Positions 17,485-27,114 of a stretch of DNA of 64,000 bases are shown piece by piece. Below the pieces are notes generated by a model. The model was not told where the DNA came from. It was given only the letters and a program-made list of their open reading frames with translations, and did no database searches. How positions within the stretch are numbered: position 1 is the stretch's first letter; each line of letters begins with the position of its first letter. The translations under genes and the position numbers were made by a program. The DNA is from Streptomyces sp. NBC_01341 (lineage in GTDB: Bacteria; Actinomycetota; Actinomycetes; Streptomycetales; Streptomycetaceae). The stretch covers positions 2,728,001-2,792,000 of the forward strand of contig NZ_CP108364.1 of the NCBI RefSeq assembly GCF_035946055.1, in the 5' to 3' direction.

Positions 17485-18495
17485 TCAGCGCAGCTTGGGG
17501 TCCAGGGCGTCGCGCACCGCGTCGCCGAGCATGATGAACGCGAGCACCGTGATCGCCAGCGCCCCGGCGGGCCACAGCAGCATGTGCGGCGCGTTGCGGA
17601 TGTACGGGGACGCGGCGGAGATGTCGATGCCCCAGGAGACGGCGGGCGGTTTCAGGCCGACACCGAGGTACGAGAGCGTCGCCTCCAGCGAGATGTACGT
17701 CCCGAGGGCGATGGTCGCGACGACGATGACGGGGGCGACGGCGTTGGGCGTGATGTGCCGCAGGAGCATCCGCGAGTTGGAGGCGCCCAGTGCCCGTGCC
17801 GCCTGGACGTAGTCGTTCTGTTTCGCGGTGATGACCGAGCCGCGCGCGATGCGCGCGATCTGGGGCCAGCCCAGCAGGATGATGAAGCCGACCACCGGCC
17901 AGACCGTGGAGCTGGTCACCACGGAGAGGAAGACCAGGCCTCCGAGGATCACCGGGATACCGAAGAAGATGTCGGTGAGGCGGGAGAGGAGCGCGTCCCA
18001 CTTGCCTCCGTAGAAGCCGGCCAGGCCGCCCAGGATGCCGCCCAGCAGTGAGACGCCGACGGTGGAGCAGACACCGACCGTGACCGAGGTGCGGGCGCCG
18101 TAGACGGTGCGTGTGTAGACGTCGCAGCCCTGACCGTCGAAGCCGAAGGGGTGGCCGGGCTGGGACCCTTCCTGGGCCTTGCTCAGGTCGCAGTCCAGCG
18201 GGTCCATGTCGGTGATCGCCCACGGCCAGATGGAGATGACCACCAGGAAGAGGATGATCAGCGCGGAGATGATGAAGACCGGGTTGCGGCGCAGGTCGCG
18301 CCAGGCGTCGGACCACAGGCTGCGCGGCTTTTCGGCGGGCCCGGCGTCGTCGGGGCCGCCAGGACTCTTCTCCAGCGTGGAGCCCTCGTCCATGGCGAGG
18401 TCCATCGCTCCGCCCGCACCGGCCCCCGCGATCGCCCTGTCCCCGGAGATCGGCCCCTCCCCCGACGTGTCTTCCCACGGCTTCTGCTCAGGCAT
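17485..18495 (-). CDS. Oligopeptide ABC transporter permease, OppC-like (operon 1)
   Basis: 336 aa inner-membrane permease. An unusually long hydrophilic N-terminus (~65 residues, Gly/Asp/Glu-rich) precedes the first helix (VFIISALIILFLVVISIWPW). The OppC-type N-terminal domain and BPD_transp_1 domain follow, with the EAA loop region AARALGASNSRMLLRHITPN. Its start overlaps the oppB stop by 8 bp. Confidence 0.92.
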   Translation of the reverse strand: MPEQKPWEDTSGEGPISGDRAIAGAGAGGAMDLAMDEGSTLEKSPGGPDDAGPAEKPRSLWSDAWRDLRRNPVFIISALIILFLVVISIWPWAITDMDPLDCDLSKAQEGSQPGHPFGFDGQGCDVYTRTVYGARTSVTVGVCSTVGVSLLGGILGGLAGFYGGKWDALLSRLTDIFFGIPVILGGLVFLSVVTSSTVWPVVGFIILLGWPQIARIARGSVITAKQNDYVQAARALGASNSRMLLRHITPNAVAPVIVVATIALGTYISLEATLSYLGVGLKPPAVSWGIDISAASPYIRNAPHMLLWPAGALAITVLAFIMLGDAVRDALDPKLR

Positions 18496-19411
18496 AGCGG
18501 ATCCTCGGGTCGAGTACGGCGTACAGGAGGTCGACGATCAGGTTCGCCGCCAGGAAGACCAGGACCAGGACGGTGACGAATCCGACGACGGTCTGGGAGC
18601 TCTGGCGCAGGATGCCCTGGTAGAGCTGGTACCCGACCCCGTGGATGTTGAAGATGCGCTCGGTGACGATCGCTCCGCCCATCAGGGCGCCCACGTCGGT
18701 GCCGATGAAGGTGACGACCGGGATGAGCGAGTTGCGCAGCAGGTGCCGCACGATCACCCGCCGGCGTGGCAGGCCCTTGGCCACCGCGGTACGGACGTAG
18801 TCGGCGCGGGCGTTCTCGGCGATCGACGTCCGGGTGAGCCGGGTGACGTAGGCGAGGGAGACCGAGGCCAGGACGAGGCCGGGCACGATGAGTTCGTCGA
18901 GCGGCGCTTCCGACGAGACGGACGGCTTGATGATGCCCCACTCCACACCGAGGAGGAGCTGGAGCAGCAGGCCGGTGACGAACGTCGGTACGGCGATGAC
19001 GACCAGCGTCAGGATCAGCACCCCGGTGTCGATGGGCCGGCCGCGGTGCAGTCCGGTCACGACGCCGAGGCTGATGCCGATGACGATCTCGAAGACGATC
19101 GCGACGATGGTGAGCCTGATGGTGACGGGGAAGGCCTCACCCATCAGGTCGATGACCTTGTCCCCGTTGAAGGCGGTCCCGAAGTCACCGGTGAAGATGT
19201 TGCCCAGGTAGGTCAGGTACTGCTGCCAGGCGGGCTTGTCGAGGCCGAACTCGGAGGCCAGCCGGGCGGCGGTGGCGGGGTCGCAGCGGCGCTCGCCGCA
19301 GAGCCCCGCGATGGGGTCACCCAGCACGTTCACCATGAAGAAGATCAGCAAAGTGGTGCCGAAGAAGACCGGGATCATCTGCAGCAGCCGCCGGATCACA
19401 TAACGTCCCAT
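18488..19411 (-). CDS. Oligopeptide ABC transporter permease, OppB-like (operon 1)
   Basis: 307 aa permease with the family start MGRYVIRRLLQMIPVFFGTT, about six helices and the EAA loop VAKGLPRRRVIVRHLLRNS. It forms the translocation pore with OppC. A short insertion (LCGERRCDPATAARLASE, two Cys) lies in the first extracytoplasmic loop. It begins 86 bp after the binding-protein gene, across a hairpin. Confidence 0.92.
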   Translation of the reverse strand: MGRYVIRRLLQMIPVFFGTTLLIFFMVNVLGDPIAGLCGERRCDPATAARLASEFGLDKPAWQQYLTYLGNIFTGDFGTAFNGDKVIDLMGEAFPVTIRLTIVAIVFEIVIGISLGVVTGLHRGRPIDTGVLILTLVVIAVPTFVTGLLLQLLLGVEWGIIKPSVSSEAPLDELIVPGLVLASVSLAYVTRLTRTSIAENARADYVRTAVAKGLPRRRVIVRHLLRNSLIPVVTFIGTDVGALMGGAIVTERIFNIHGVGYQLYQGILRQSSQTVVGFVTVLVLVFLAANLIVDLLYAVLDPRIRYA

Positions 19412-19452
19412 GAGGGGCTCCGGGGGTCGGGGTGAACGGTCGGGGCGGGCGG

Positions 19453-19488
19453 CCGGGAGGCCGGTGCGCGGACGCCCGGCCTCCCCGG
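19453..19488 (-). terminator. Intercistronic hairpin between oppA and oppB (operon 1)
   Basis: CCGGGAGGCCGG pairs with CCGGCCTCCCCGG with one bulged base, in the 86 bp gap after the binding-protein gene. It probably lowers downstream expression or stabilises the oppA message (inference). Confidence 0.6.
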
Positions 19489-19497
19489 CTCAGCGGG

Positions 19498-21132
19498 TCA
19501 CTTGACCTTGATCTCGTTGTAGACCGGGACGCTGAAGACGTTCAGCGAGACGTTCTCGACGCTGTCCGAGTAGCCGGCGCTGCCGTTCTGGTACCAGAGC
19601 GGGATGACGGGCATCTGCTCGGCGAGGACCTTCTCGGCGTCCTGGAAGGTGCTGACGGCCTTGGCCTTGTCGGTCTCCGCGTTGGCCTTGTTCACCAGTC
19701 CGTCGAACTCGTCGTTACTCCACTTGCCGTCGTTCGACGGGGCGTTCGTGTAGTAGAGCGGCTGGAGGAAGTTCTGGATCAGCGGGTAGTCCATCTGCCA
19801 GCCCGCGCGCCAGGCTCCGGTCAGCTTCTGGGTGGACACCTGGCTGCGGAAGTCGGCGAAGGTGCCGATGGGGTCGCCGACGCACGCCTTGTTGTTGCCC
19901 AGAGTGTTGTTGATGCTGTTGCAGACGGCGTCGACCCACTCCTTGTGGGAGCCGGTGTCGGCGTTGTACGAGATCTTGAGCTGGCCGCCGGGGATGCCGC
20001 CACCCTCCTCGATCAGCTTCTTCGCGCCGGCCTTGTCGTAGTCGCAGGACGGTCCGCAGAGCCCTTCCTTGAAGCCGCCCTCCTCGCCGAGGACCGGGGA
20101 GGTCCAGTCCGAGGCGGGGGTACGGGTCTTCTGGAAGATCTGGTCGGTGATCTGGTCGCGGTTGATCGCCATCGACAGGCCCTGACGGACCTTCACGGCG
20201 CCGGGGGTGTTCCAGGCCTTCACGTAGAACGGGAAGGAGAGCGTCTGGATGAGGCCGGCCGGCGTGTTGATGTACCGGTCGCCGAGGTCGGCCTGGACGT
20301 TCTTGAGCTGGGACGCGGGCACGTCGTCGACCAGGTCGAGGTTGCCGGCCGTGAGGTCGGTGTAGGCGGTGTTGTTGTCGGTGTAGACCTTGAGGTCGAT
20401 CCCGCCGTTCTGCGCCTTGTCCGACCCGGGGTAGTCGTCCCACCGGCGCAGGTTCATCGACGAGCCCTTGGAGTACGACTCGATGGTGTACGGGCCGTTG
20501 CCGATGGGCTTGGAGAGCCAGCTGTCGTGGTCCGAGTAGAAGGCCTTGGGCAGCGGCACGAAGGCCGCGTAGCCGAGGGTGTCGGGCCACAGCGAGAACT
20601 TCTGCGACAGCTTGACCGTGAAGGTCGTCGGGTTGACGACCTTCAGGCCGGAGAGCTTGTCCACGCTCGCCGAGCCGGACTCGGGGTGGACCTTGTCGTA
20701 GCCGTCGATGTACTGGAAGAAGTAGGCGTTCTTCTGGTTGTTCTTCAGAGCGGCGCCGTAGTTCCAGGCGTCCACGAAGGACTGTGCGGTGACCTTCTCG
20801 CCGTTGCTGAAGGTCCAGTTGTCCTTGATCGTGATCGTGAAGTTCTGCGAGTCCGACGAGTCGATCTTCTCGGCGATCTCGTTCTTCGCCTGACCGGTCT
20901 TGGAGTCGTACCGCACGAGCCCGCGGAAGACCATGTCGAGGACCTTGCCGCCCTGCACCTCGTTGGTGTTCGCGGGCTCCAGCGGGTTCTGCGGGTCGCC
21001 CCAGGAGGAGCTCACGATCCCGTCGGCGCCACCACCGCCGCCACCGCTGTCCCCGCCGCCGCCGCACGCCGTGGCCGTCAGGGCGACGGCGACCGCGCCG
21101 ACGGCCCACCTGGCTCGTGTGGCTCCGCGCAT
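19498..21132 (-). CDS. Oligopeptide-binding lipoprotein, OppA/BldKB-like (operon 1)
   Basis: 544 aa SBP_bac_5 family. Lipoprotein signal MRGATRARWAVGAVAVALTATAC with lipobox TATAC and a Gly-rich spacer. The class II binding-protein fold follows, including YNADTGSHKEWVDAVCNSI. It captures oligopeptides outside the membrane for the permease genes downstream. AGGAGG lies 7 nt before the ATG. It is the first gene of the operon; in S. coelicolor the similar bldKB is second, so naming it bldKB is not justified from sequence alone. Confidence 0.92.
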   Translation of the reverse strand: MRGATRARWAVGAVAVALTATACGGGGDSGGGGGGADGIVSSSWGDPQNPLEPANTNEVQGGKVLDMVFRGLVRYDSKTGQAKNEIAEKIDSSDSQNFTITIKDNWTFSNGEKVTAQSFVDAWNYGAALKNNQKNAYFFQYIDGYDKVHPESGSASVDKLSGLKVVNPTTFTVKLSQKFSLWPDTLGYAAFVPLPKAFYSDHDSWLSKPIGNGPYTIESYSKGSSMNLRRWDDYPGSDKAQNGGIDLKVYTDNNTAYTDLTAGNLDLVDDVPASQLKNVQADLGDRYINTPAGLIQTLSFPFYVKAWNTPGAVKVRQGLSMAINRDQITDQIFQKTRTPASDWTSPVLGEEGGFKEGLCGPSCDYDKAGAKKLIEEGGGIPGGQLKISYNADTGSHKEWVDAVCNSINNTLGNNKACVGDPIGTFADFRSQVSTQKLTGAWRAGWQMDYPLIQNFLQPLYYTNAPSNDGKWSNDEFDGLVNKANAETDKAKAVSTFQDAEKVLAEQMPVIPLWYQNGSAGYSDSVENVSLNVFSVPVYNEIKVK

Positions 21133-21151
21133 GGAGTGCCTCCTAGGTGTC

Positions 21152-21168
21152 CATTGAGTAGCTCAATG
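21152..21168. promoter_or_regulatory. Inverted repeat upstream of oppA (operon 1)
   Basis: CATTGAGTAGCTCAATG, a 7-3-7 perfect inverted repeat about 20 bp upstream of the oppA start. The same half-sites (CATTGA/TCAATG) occur upstream of the second operon at 27247-27265. Candidate shared operator. Confidence 0.5.
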
Positions 21169-21233
21169 CCCCATATCACCCCATATGACAGCCCGTCGCA
21201 TGTTCATGTCCTCCGTACGTGGCAGCCGGAACG

Positions 21234-21272
21234 CGAGGACGCCCGGCCCCTCTCGGGGGCCGGGCGTCCTCG
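21234..21272. terminator. Terminator of second opp operon
   Basis: Perfect 17 bp stem starting CGAGGACGCCCGGCCCC with a short loop, between the end of the operon 2 oppF and the promoter of operon 1. It separates two otherwise contiguous operons. Confidence 0.88.
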
Positions 21273-21293
21273 TTCGTGCGGACCGGGGGGGGA

Positions 21294-22436
21294 CTACGCC
21301 GCGTGCACGACGTCCTTCTCCTCGGCGAAGTGGCACGCCGACTCGTGCGCGGCGGGCGTCTCCGAGGCCTTGAAGCGCTCGGGGATCGCCAGCAGCGGCA
21401 CCTCGGTGGCGCACTTGTCCTGGGCCTTCCAGCACCGCGTGCGGAAGCGGCAGCCCGACGGCGGGTTCGCCGGCGACGGGACGTCACCGGAGAGGATGAT
21501 CCGCTCGCGGCCCTCACGGGCGTCCGGGTCCGGGACCGGGACCGCCGACAGCAGCGCCTGGGTGTAGGGGTGCGTCGGGTGGTCGTAGATCTGCGTGTCC
21601 GTACCGATCTCGGCCATCTTGCCGAGGTACATGACGCCGACCCGGTCGGAGATGTGCCGGACGATCGACAGGTCGTGCGCGATGAAGAGGTAGGAGAGGT
21701 TGAGCTCGTCCTGGAGCTTCTCCATCAGGTTGATGACCTGCGCCTGCACCGACACGTCGAGCGCGGAGACCGGCTCGTCGCAGATGATGATCTCCGGGTT
21801 GAGCGCGAGGCCGCGGGCGATGCCGATGCGCTGGCGCTGACCGCCGGAGAACTGGTGCGGGTACCGGTTGATGTACTCCGGGTTCAGACCCACGACGTCC
21901 AGGAGTTCCTGCACCCTGCGGCGCCGGTCGCCCTTCGGGGCCACGTCGGGGTGGATGTCGAAGGGCTCCCCGATGATGTCGCCGACCGTCATACGCGGGT
22001 TCAGCGAGGTGTACGGGTCCTGGAACACCATCTGGATGTTGCGGCGTACGGCCTTCAGGGCGCGGCCGGACAGCTTGGTGATGTCCTGGCCCTTGTAGAA
22101 GACCTCACCGGCGGTGGCCCGCTCCAGCGTCATCAGGAGCTTGGCGACGGTGGACTTGCCACAGCCGGACTCGCCCACGATGCCGAGCGTCTCGCCCTGG
22201 TAGAGGTCGAACGAGATGCCGTCCACGGCCTTGACCGCGCCGACCTGCTTCTTGAACAGGATGCCCTGGGTCAGCGGGAAGTGCTTGACCAGGTTGCGCA
22301 CCTGGAGGATCGGCTCCCCCTGCGACACCGGGGCGTCGAGGGCGGCTACGGCCTCCGTCTCGGTGGCCGCGTTGACCGTCGCCACTTCGGTGACGTTCGG
22401 GGTGGCGTCCACGGACTCCTTCTCGAGCTCAGCCAT
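21294..22436 (-). CDS. Oligopeptide ABC transporter ATPase, OppF-like (operon 2)
   Basis: 380 aa from ATG at 22436 ([14 protein letters not shown]), with GGAGA upstream and an 8 bp overlap with the oppD stop. Walker [29 protein letters not shown] and the Cys-containing C-terminus [15 protein letters not shown] are intact. It lacks the repeat tail of the operon 1 paralogue. Confidence 0.93.
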   Translation of the reverse strand: MAELEKESVDATPNVTEVATVNAATETEAVAALDAPVSQGEPILQVRNLVKHFPLTQGILFKKQVGAVKAVDGISFDLYQGETLGIVGESGCGKSTVAKLLMTLERATAGEVFYKGQDITKLSGRALKAVRRNIQMVFQDPYTSLNPRMTVGDIIGEPFDIHPDVAPKGDRRRRVQELLDVVGLNPEYINRYPHQFSGGQRQRIGIARGLALNPEIIICDEPVSALDVSVQAQVINLMEKLQDELNLSYLFIAHDLSIVRHISDRVGVMYLGKMAEIGTDTQIYDHPTHPYTQALLSAVPVPDPDAREGRERIILSGDVPSPANPPSGCRFRTRCWKAQDKCATEVPLLAIPERFKASETPAAHESACHFAEEKDVVHAA

Positions 22437-23487
22437 GGATCGTCTCCTTCCAGAAGTGGCACGCACTGCCGCGGCCGACCAGCTCGGTGCCGTCCTGCTC
22501 GGTCACCGGGCGCAGGGCCGGGATCTCCGTACGGCAGATGTCCTGCGCCATCGTGCAGCGCGGGTTGAAGGCGCAGCCGGACGGCACGTGCAGCAGGTTG
22601 GGCGGCAGACCCTGGATCGCGTAGAGCTCCTGGCCCTTCTGGTCCAGGCGCGGGATCGACTCCAGCAGACCCTTGGTGTAGGGGTGTGCGGGGCGCTTGT
22701 AGATCTCGTGGACCGGGGCGGTCTCGACGATCCGGCCCGCGTACATCACCGCGATCTTGTCCGCGACGTCGGCGACGACGCCGAGGTCGTGGGTGATCAG
22801 GATCAGGCCCATGTTGAAGTCGCGCTGCAGCTCCGCCAGCAGGTCCATGACCTGGGCCTGGACGGTCACGTCGAGCGCCGTGGTGGGCTCGTCCGCGATG
22901 ATCAGGTCGGGCTCCAGGGCCAGCGCCATGGCGATCATGATGCGCTGGCGCATACCGCCGGAGAACTGGTGCGGGTAGTCGTTGACCCGCTCCTTGGCCG
23001 CCGGGATGCGCACACGGTCCATCAGCGCGATGGCCTTGGCCTTGGCGTCCTTCTTGGAGAGCCCCTGGTGCACGCGGAACATCTCGCCGAGCTGGTAGCC
23101 CACGGAGAGCACCGGGTTCAGCGAGGAGAGCGCGTCCTGGAAGATCATCGCGATCTTCTGGCCGCGGATCTTCCGGCGCTCCTCGTTGGACATCTTGAGC
23201 ATGTCCTGGCCGCGGAAGAGGATCTCGCCCTTCGGGATGCGGCCCGGGGGCATGTCCAGGATGCCCATGATCGCCTGGGCGGTCACGGACTTGCCGGAGC
23301 CGGACTCGCCGAGCACGGCGAGGGTCTCGCCGGCCGCGACGCTGTAGTTGACTCCGTTGACGGCCTTGGCGACGCCGTCGCGGGTGTGGAACTCCACGTG
23401 CAGGTCGCGCACTTCGAGCAGCGGGCCGCTCTCGTCGTTCGAACCACGCGGAGCAGGAACATCCGCCGTCTTGTCGATGATGGTCAT
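22429..23487 (-). CDS. Oligopeptide ABC transporter ATPase, OppD-like (operon 2)
   Basis: 352 aa from ATG at 23487 with GGGAGG upstream; the frame is open far upstream but homology begins here ([16 protein letters not shown]). Walker [17 protein letters not shown] and [12 protein letters not shown] are intact. The C-terminus has [15 protein letters not shown]. Partner of OppF in powering peptide import. Confidence 0.93.
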   Translation of the reverse strand: MTIIDKTADVPAPRGSNDESGPLLEVRDLHVEFHTRDGVAKAVNGVNYSVAAGETLAVLGESGSGKSVTAQAIMGILDMPPGRIPKGEILFRGQDMLKMSNEERRKIRGQKIAMIFQDALSSLNPVLSVGYQLGEMFRVHQGLSKKDAKAKAIALMDRVRIPAAKERVNDYPHQFSGGMRQRIMIAMALALEPDLIIADEPTTALDVTVQAQVMDLLAELQRDFNMGLILITHDLGVVADVADKIAVMYAGRIVETAPVHEIYKRPAHPYTKGLLESIPRLDQKGQELYAIQGLPPNLLHVPSGCAFNPRCTMAQDICRTEIPALRPVTEQDGTELVGRGSACHFWKETIHG

Positions 23488-23498
23488 GTACGCCTCCC

Positions 23499-24440
23499 TC
23501 AGCGCAGCTTGGGGTCGAGGGCGTTGCGTACCGCATCGCCGAGCATGATGAATGCCAGCACGGTGATCGACACCATGACCGACGGGATGATCAGCACGAA
23601 CGCGGCGTTGCGCAGCTGCTCCTGGCCGGAGGAGATGTCGACACCCCATGACACGGTCGGTTCGGCGAGGCCGATGCCCAGGAAGGACAGCGTGGCCTCG
23701 GCCGAGATGTAGCCGCCGAGCGCGATGGTCGACACGACGATCACCGGGGCGATCGCGTTGGGCAGGATGTGCCGGAGCAGGATGCGGGTGGTCGAGGCGC
23801 CGAGCGCCTTGGCCGCCATCACGTAGTCGGCCTGCTTGATCGTCAGGACGGAACCGCGCGCGACACGAGCGATCTGGGTCCAGCCGAGGAAGGCCAGGGC
23901 CAGGATGACGACCCAGATCTTGCGCTCCTCGAACGAGGTCAGGACGACCATCGCGCCGAGGATGAACGGCACGCCGAAGAAGATGTCCGTGACACGGGAG
24001 AGGATCGTGTCGATCCAGCCGCCGAAGTAGCCGGCGAGCATGCCGACCACGGTGCCGAGGATCGTCACGAGGGCCGTGACGACGACGGCGACGGTGATCG
24101 AGGCACGGGCGCCGTAGACGACGCGCGCGTAGATCGAGCGCCCCTGGATGTCGTACCCGAACCAGTCCTCCTGGAAGACGTTCCCCCACTTGGGCTTCTG
24201 CAGGTAGTGGTGGGCCAGGTCCGCGTACCGCGGGTCGGCGCCGGTGAACAGGCCCGGGAAGACCGCCATCACCAGCAGGAAGATGATCAGGACGGCCGAG
24301 ACCACGAACAGCGGGCTGCGCCGCAGGTCGTGCCAGGCGTCGGACCACAGGCTGCGGGGCTTGCCGACCGCTGCGACGGCAACGGGTGCCGCCACGGCCC
24401 CGGGTGTCTCCGCGGTGGCTTCCTTCAGTGTCTCAGGCAT
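23499..24440 (-). CDS. Oligopeptide ABC transporter permease, OppC-like (operon 2)
   Basis: 313 aa. An Ala-rich N-terminus is followed by KPRSLWSDAWHDLRRSPLFV, nearly the same junction as in operon 1, then six helices. The EAA loop reads AAKALGASTTRILLRHILPN. The start overlaps the oppB stop by 8 bp, as in operon 1. Confidence 0.92.
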   Translation of the reverse strand: MPETLKEATAETPGAVAAPVAVAAVGKPRSLWSDAWHDLRRSPLFVVSAVLIIFLLVMAVFPGLFTGADPRYADLAHHYLQKPKWGNVFQEDWFGYDIQGRSIYARVVYGARASITVAVVVTALVTILGTVVGMLAGYFGGWIDTILSRVTDIFFGVPFILGAMVVLTSFEERKIWVVILALAFLGWTQIARVARGSVLTIKQADYVMAAKALGASTTRILLRHILPNAIAPVIVVSTIALGGYISAEATLSFLGIGLAEPTVSWGVDISSGQEQLRNAAFVLIIPSVMVSITVLAFIMLGDAVRNALDPKLR

Positions 24441-25362
24441 AACGGATCCTCGGGTCCAGGACCGCGTAAAGCAGGTCGACGACCAGGCTGGCGACGAGAT
24501 AGACGATGACGATCAGCGTCACGATGCCGACGACCGTGGCGCCCTCGCGGTGCCTGAGCGCGTCGAAGACGGCGGAGCCGACACCCTTGACGTTGAAGAT
24601 GCCCTCGGTGACGACCGCGCCGCCGAGCAGGGCACCGAGGTCGGTGCCGAGGAAGGTGACCACAGGGATCATCGAGTTGCGCATCAGGTGGACGCCGATG
24701 ACGCGTCGCCGGGGCAGGCCCTTGGCGACGGCGGTGCGCATGTAGTCGGAGCGCAGGTTCTCGGCGACCGAGGTACGGGTCAGGCGCGCTACATAGGCGA
24801 GCGACAACGACCCCAGTACGACAGCGGGCAGGATCAGCTCGCTGCTGTTCGCCTCGATACTCACGTTGGGTTCGACCCAGCCGAGCTGGAAGGCGAAGAA
24901 GTACTGGCCGAGGAAGCCGAGCACGAACGAGGGCACCGAGATCAGCAGCAGCGTCAGCACGAGCAGTCCGCGGTCCCGGAGCGTGTCGGCCTTCAGACCG
25001 GCGAACACACCCATGGAGATACCGACGACGACCGTGAAGATGAAGGCAAACAGAGCCAGCCGGACCGTGATCGGGAACGCTTCCGAGATGATGTCGGCGA
25101 CGGGCCGGCCACTTGCGATCTGCGTGCCGAAGTCACCCTGGAACAAGTTCACAAGGTAGTTCCAGTACTGGTGCCAGAGCGGCAGGTCGAGCCCGAGCTC
25201 TTTCTTCATTTCCGCGATCTGGGTGGGGTCGACCGACTGTTCACCCGCGAGTGCGCGCACGGGGTCACCGGGCAGCGCGTACATCATGGAGAAGACCAGC
25301 AAGGTTGACCCGAGGAAGACCGGGATCATCTGGAGCAGTCGCCGCGCGACGTAACGCCCCAT
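24433..25362 (-). CDS. Oligopeptide ABC transporter permease, OppB-like (operon 2)
   Basis: 309 aa. Start MGRYVARRLLQMIPVFLGST, six membrane helices, EAA loop VAKGLPRRRVIGVHLMRNS. It shares gene order, overlap and C-terminal sequence (DLLYAVLDPRIRYA) with its operon 1 counterpart, evidence of operon duplication. Confidence 0.92.
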   Translation of the reverse strand: MGRYVARRLLQMIPVFLGSTLLVFSMMYALPGDPVRALAGEQSVDPTQIAEMKKELGLDLPLWHQYWNYLVNLFQGDFGTQIASGRPVADIISEAFPITVRLALFAFIFTVVVGISMGVFAGLKADTLRDRGLLVLTLLLISVPSFVLGFLGQYFFAFQLGWVEPNVSIEANSSELILPAVVLGSLSLAYVARLTRTSVAENLRSDYMRTAVAKGLPRRRVIGVHLMRNSMIPVVTFLGTDLGALLGGAVVTEGIFNVKGVGSAVFDALRHREGATVVGIVTLIVIVYLVASLVVDLLYAVLDPRIRYA

Positions 25363-25394
25363 GTTTGCCTCCGATAGGGATAATGCAGCCCGAA

Positions 25395-25424
25395 GGGCCG
25401 CTCTCCGGATGTGGAGAGCGGCCC
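25395..25424 (-). terminator. Intercistronic hairpin between oppA and oppB (operon 2)
   Basis: Perfect 12 bp stem (GGGCCGCTCTCC and complement) with a 6 nt loop, inside the 123 bp gap after the binding-protein gene. Probable partial terminator or mRNA stabiliser. Confidence 0.7.
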
Positions 25425-25485
25425 CCCGGGACCTACTGCCTGTGTGGGCGGCTGACGGCCGAGTGGGGGCCCTCAGGCGTTACTG

Positions 25486-27114
25486 CTACTTGACGACGGT
25501 GACGTCGGTGATGTTGTAGTCACCGTGGAAGTCGACGGTGACGTTGTCCACCGACTTCGAGTAGCCGCCGTTGGTCTTGTACTCCCAGAGCGGGATGGCC
25601 GGCATCTTGGCGAGGACGAGCTTCTCGGCCTCCTGGTACGCCTTGATGGAGTCGTCCAGGGTCGCCGCGTTGTCGCCCTTCTTGAAGGCCGCGTCGACCT
25701 CCTTGTCGGAGAACCGGCCGTTGTTGGCCTCGGCGGTCGTGCCGTACAGCTCGCGCATGAAGTTGACGTTCAGCGGGTAGTCGGCCACCCAGCCACCGCG
25801 GTACATCGACTTGACCTGGTCGTTGTCACGCGCTTCCAGGTCGGTCTGGAAGTCCGGCTTGGCGTCCGGGACACAGTCGACCCCGGTCGAGTTGCGGATG
25901 GACTCGCAGACAGCGGTCACCCACTCCTTGTGGCCGCCGTCGGCGTTGTACTGGATGAAGACCTTGTTGCCGGGGACGCCGCCGCCTTCCTTGACGAGCT
26001 GCTTCGCCTTCGCCGGGTTGAACTTGAACACGTCGGTGCCCAGGTCCTGGTTACCGGCGACGCCCGGAGGCGTGAAGCTGGTGGCGGGCTTGCGGGTGCC
26101 GTTGAGCACGGTCTTGGTGATCGTGTCGCGGTCGATACCCATCGACAGACCCTGGATGACCTTGGGGTCGATGCCCTTGAAGGTCTTCGAGTAGAAGGTC
26201 GGGACGAGCGACTGGATCGCCGCGTACGGCTGGTCGATCGCGCGGTCGCCGAGGTCCTGCTTGTACTTGGGCAGGTCCTTCGGGCCGACCTGGCGGATCA
26301 TGTCCAGGTTGCCGGACAGGAGGTCCTGGTACGCGGCCTCGACGGTCGCGTAGTTCTTGAACAGGACACCCTTGTTCTTGGCCTTGTTCGGGCCCTGGTA
26401 GTCAGGGTTGGCCTTGACCTGGATGAGCTTCTTGTGGTCCCACTTCTCGAAGATGTAGGGACCGTTGCCGACCGGCGCCTGACCGAAGGCCTTGGTGTCC
26501 TTGTAGAACACCTCGGGCAGCGGGGCGAAGGTGGCGTAGCCGAGCTTGTACTCGTAGTACGGCACCGCGTTGTTGAGCTCGATCGTGAAGGTGGTGTCGT
26601 CGACCGCCTTCAGACCGGACATCTCCGTGGCCTTCGGGTCACCCTTCTCGGGGTGGACGTCCGCGTAGCCCTTGATGTCCTCGAACCAGAACGCGTTCTG
26701 CTGGGCGTTCTTGACGTTGGCGTACCAGTTCCAAGCCTTGATGTACGACTCGGAGGTAACCGGGGTGCCGTCGTGGAACTTCCAGCCGGCCTTGAGCTTG
26801 ACCGTCCACGTCTTGTTGTCCGTCGACTTCACGGACTCGGCGTTCGTGTAGACGATCTTGCCGTCGGCGTCGAAGTCCAGGAGCTGGGTGAACAGCGACT
26901 GGATGACGTAGCTGCCGAGCGACTCGTTGGTGTCGGCCGGGATCAGCGGCTTCTGCGGCTCGCCGACGTCGATGGAGACGTAGCCCGCGGGCTTGCCCTT
27001 CTCCGTCGAGGCAGCCTTGCCGTTGTCGTCACTGTCGCCCCCGCCACAGGCAGTCGCGGCCAGGGCGATGATTGCCGCTCCCGCGACCCACTTGGCGCTC
27101 TTGGCACCGCGCAT
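25486..27114 (-). CDS. Oligopeptide-binding lipoprotein, OppA/BldKB-like (operon 2)
   Basis: 542 aa from ATG at 27114, with GAGGAGG 6 nt upstream. Lipoprotein signal ending LAATAC followed by GGGDSDDNGK. SBP_bac_5 fold with QYNADGGHKEWVTAVCESI, the same landmark as the operon 1 protein, though overall sequence is clearly diverged. Ligand specificity probably differs between the two paralogues. First gene of its operon. The longer frame to 27303 is not supported. Confidence 0.92.
   Translation of the reverse strand: MRGAKSAKWVAGAAIIALAATACGGGDSDDNGKAASTEKGKPAGYVSIDVGEPQKPLIPADTNESLGSYVIQSLFTQLLDFDADGKIVYTNAESVKSTDNKTWTVKLKAGWKFHDGTPVTSESYIKAWNWYANVKNAQQNAFWFEDIKGYADVHPEKGDPKATEMSGLKAVDDTTFTIELNNAVPYYEYKLGYATFAPLPEVFYKDTKAFGQAPVGNGPYIFEKWDHKKLIQVKANPDYQGPNKAKNKGVLFKNYATVEAAYQDLLSGNLDMIRQVGPKDLPKYKQDLGDRAIDQPYAAIQSLVPTFYSKTFKGIDPKVIQGLSMGIDRDTITKTVLNGTRKPATSFTPPGVAGNQDLGTDVFKFNPAKAKQLVKEGGGVPGNKVFIQYNADGGHKEWVTAVCESIRNSTGVDCVPDAKPDFQTDLEARDNDQVKSMYRGGWVADYPLNVNFMRELYGTTAEANNGRFSDKEVDAAFKKGDNAATLDDSIKAYQEAEKLVLAKMPAIPLWEYKTNGGYSKSVDNVTVDFHGDYNITDVTVVK

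Noticed and set aside
15224..21132. Naming the first opp operon bldKA-E
   Set aside because: Gene order differs from S. coelicolor bldK and a second equally good candidate lies next to it; symbols left empty.
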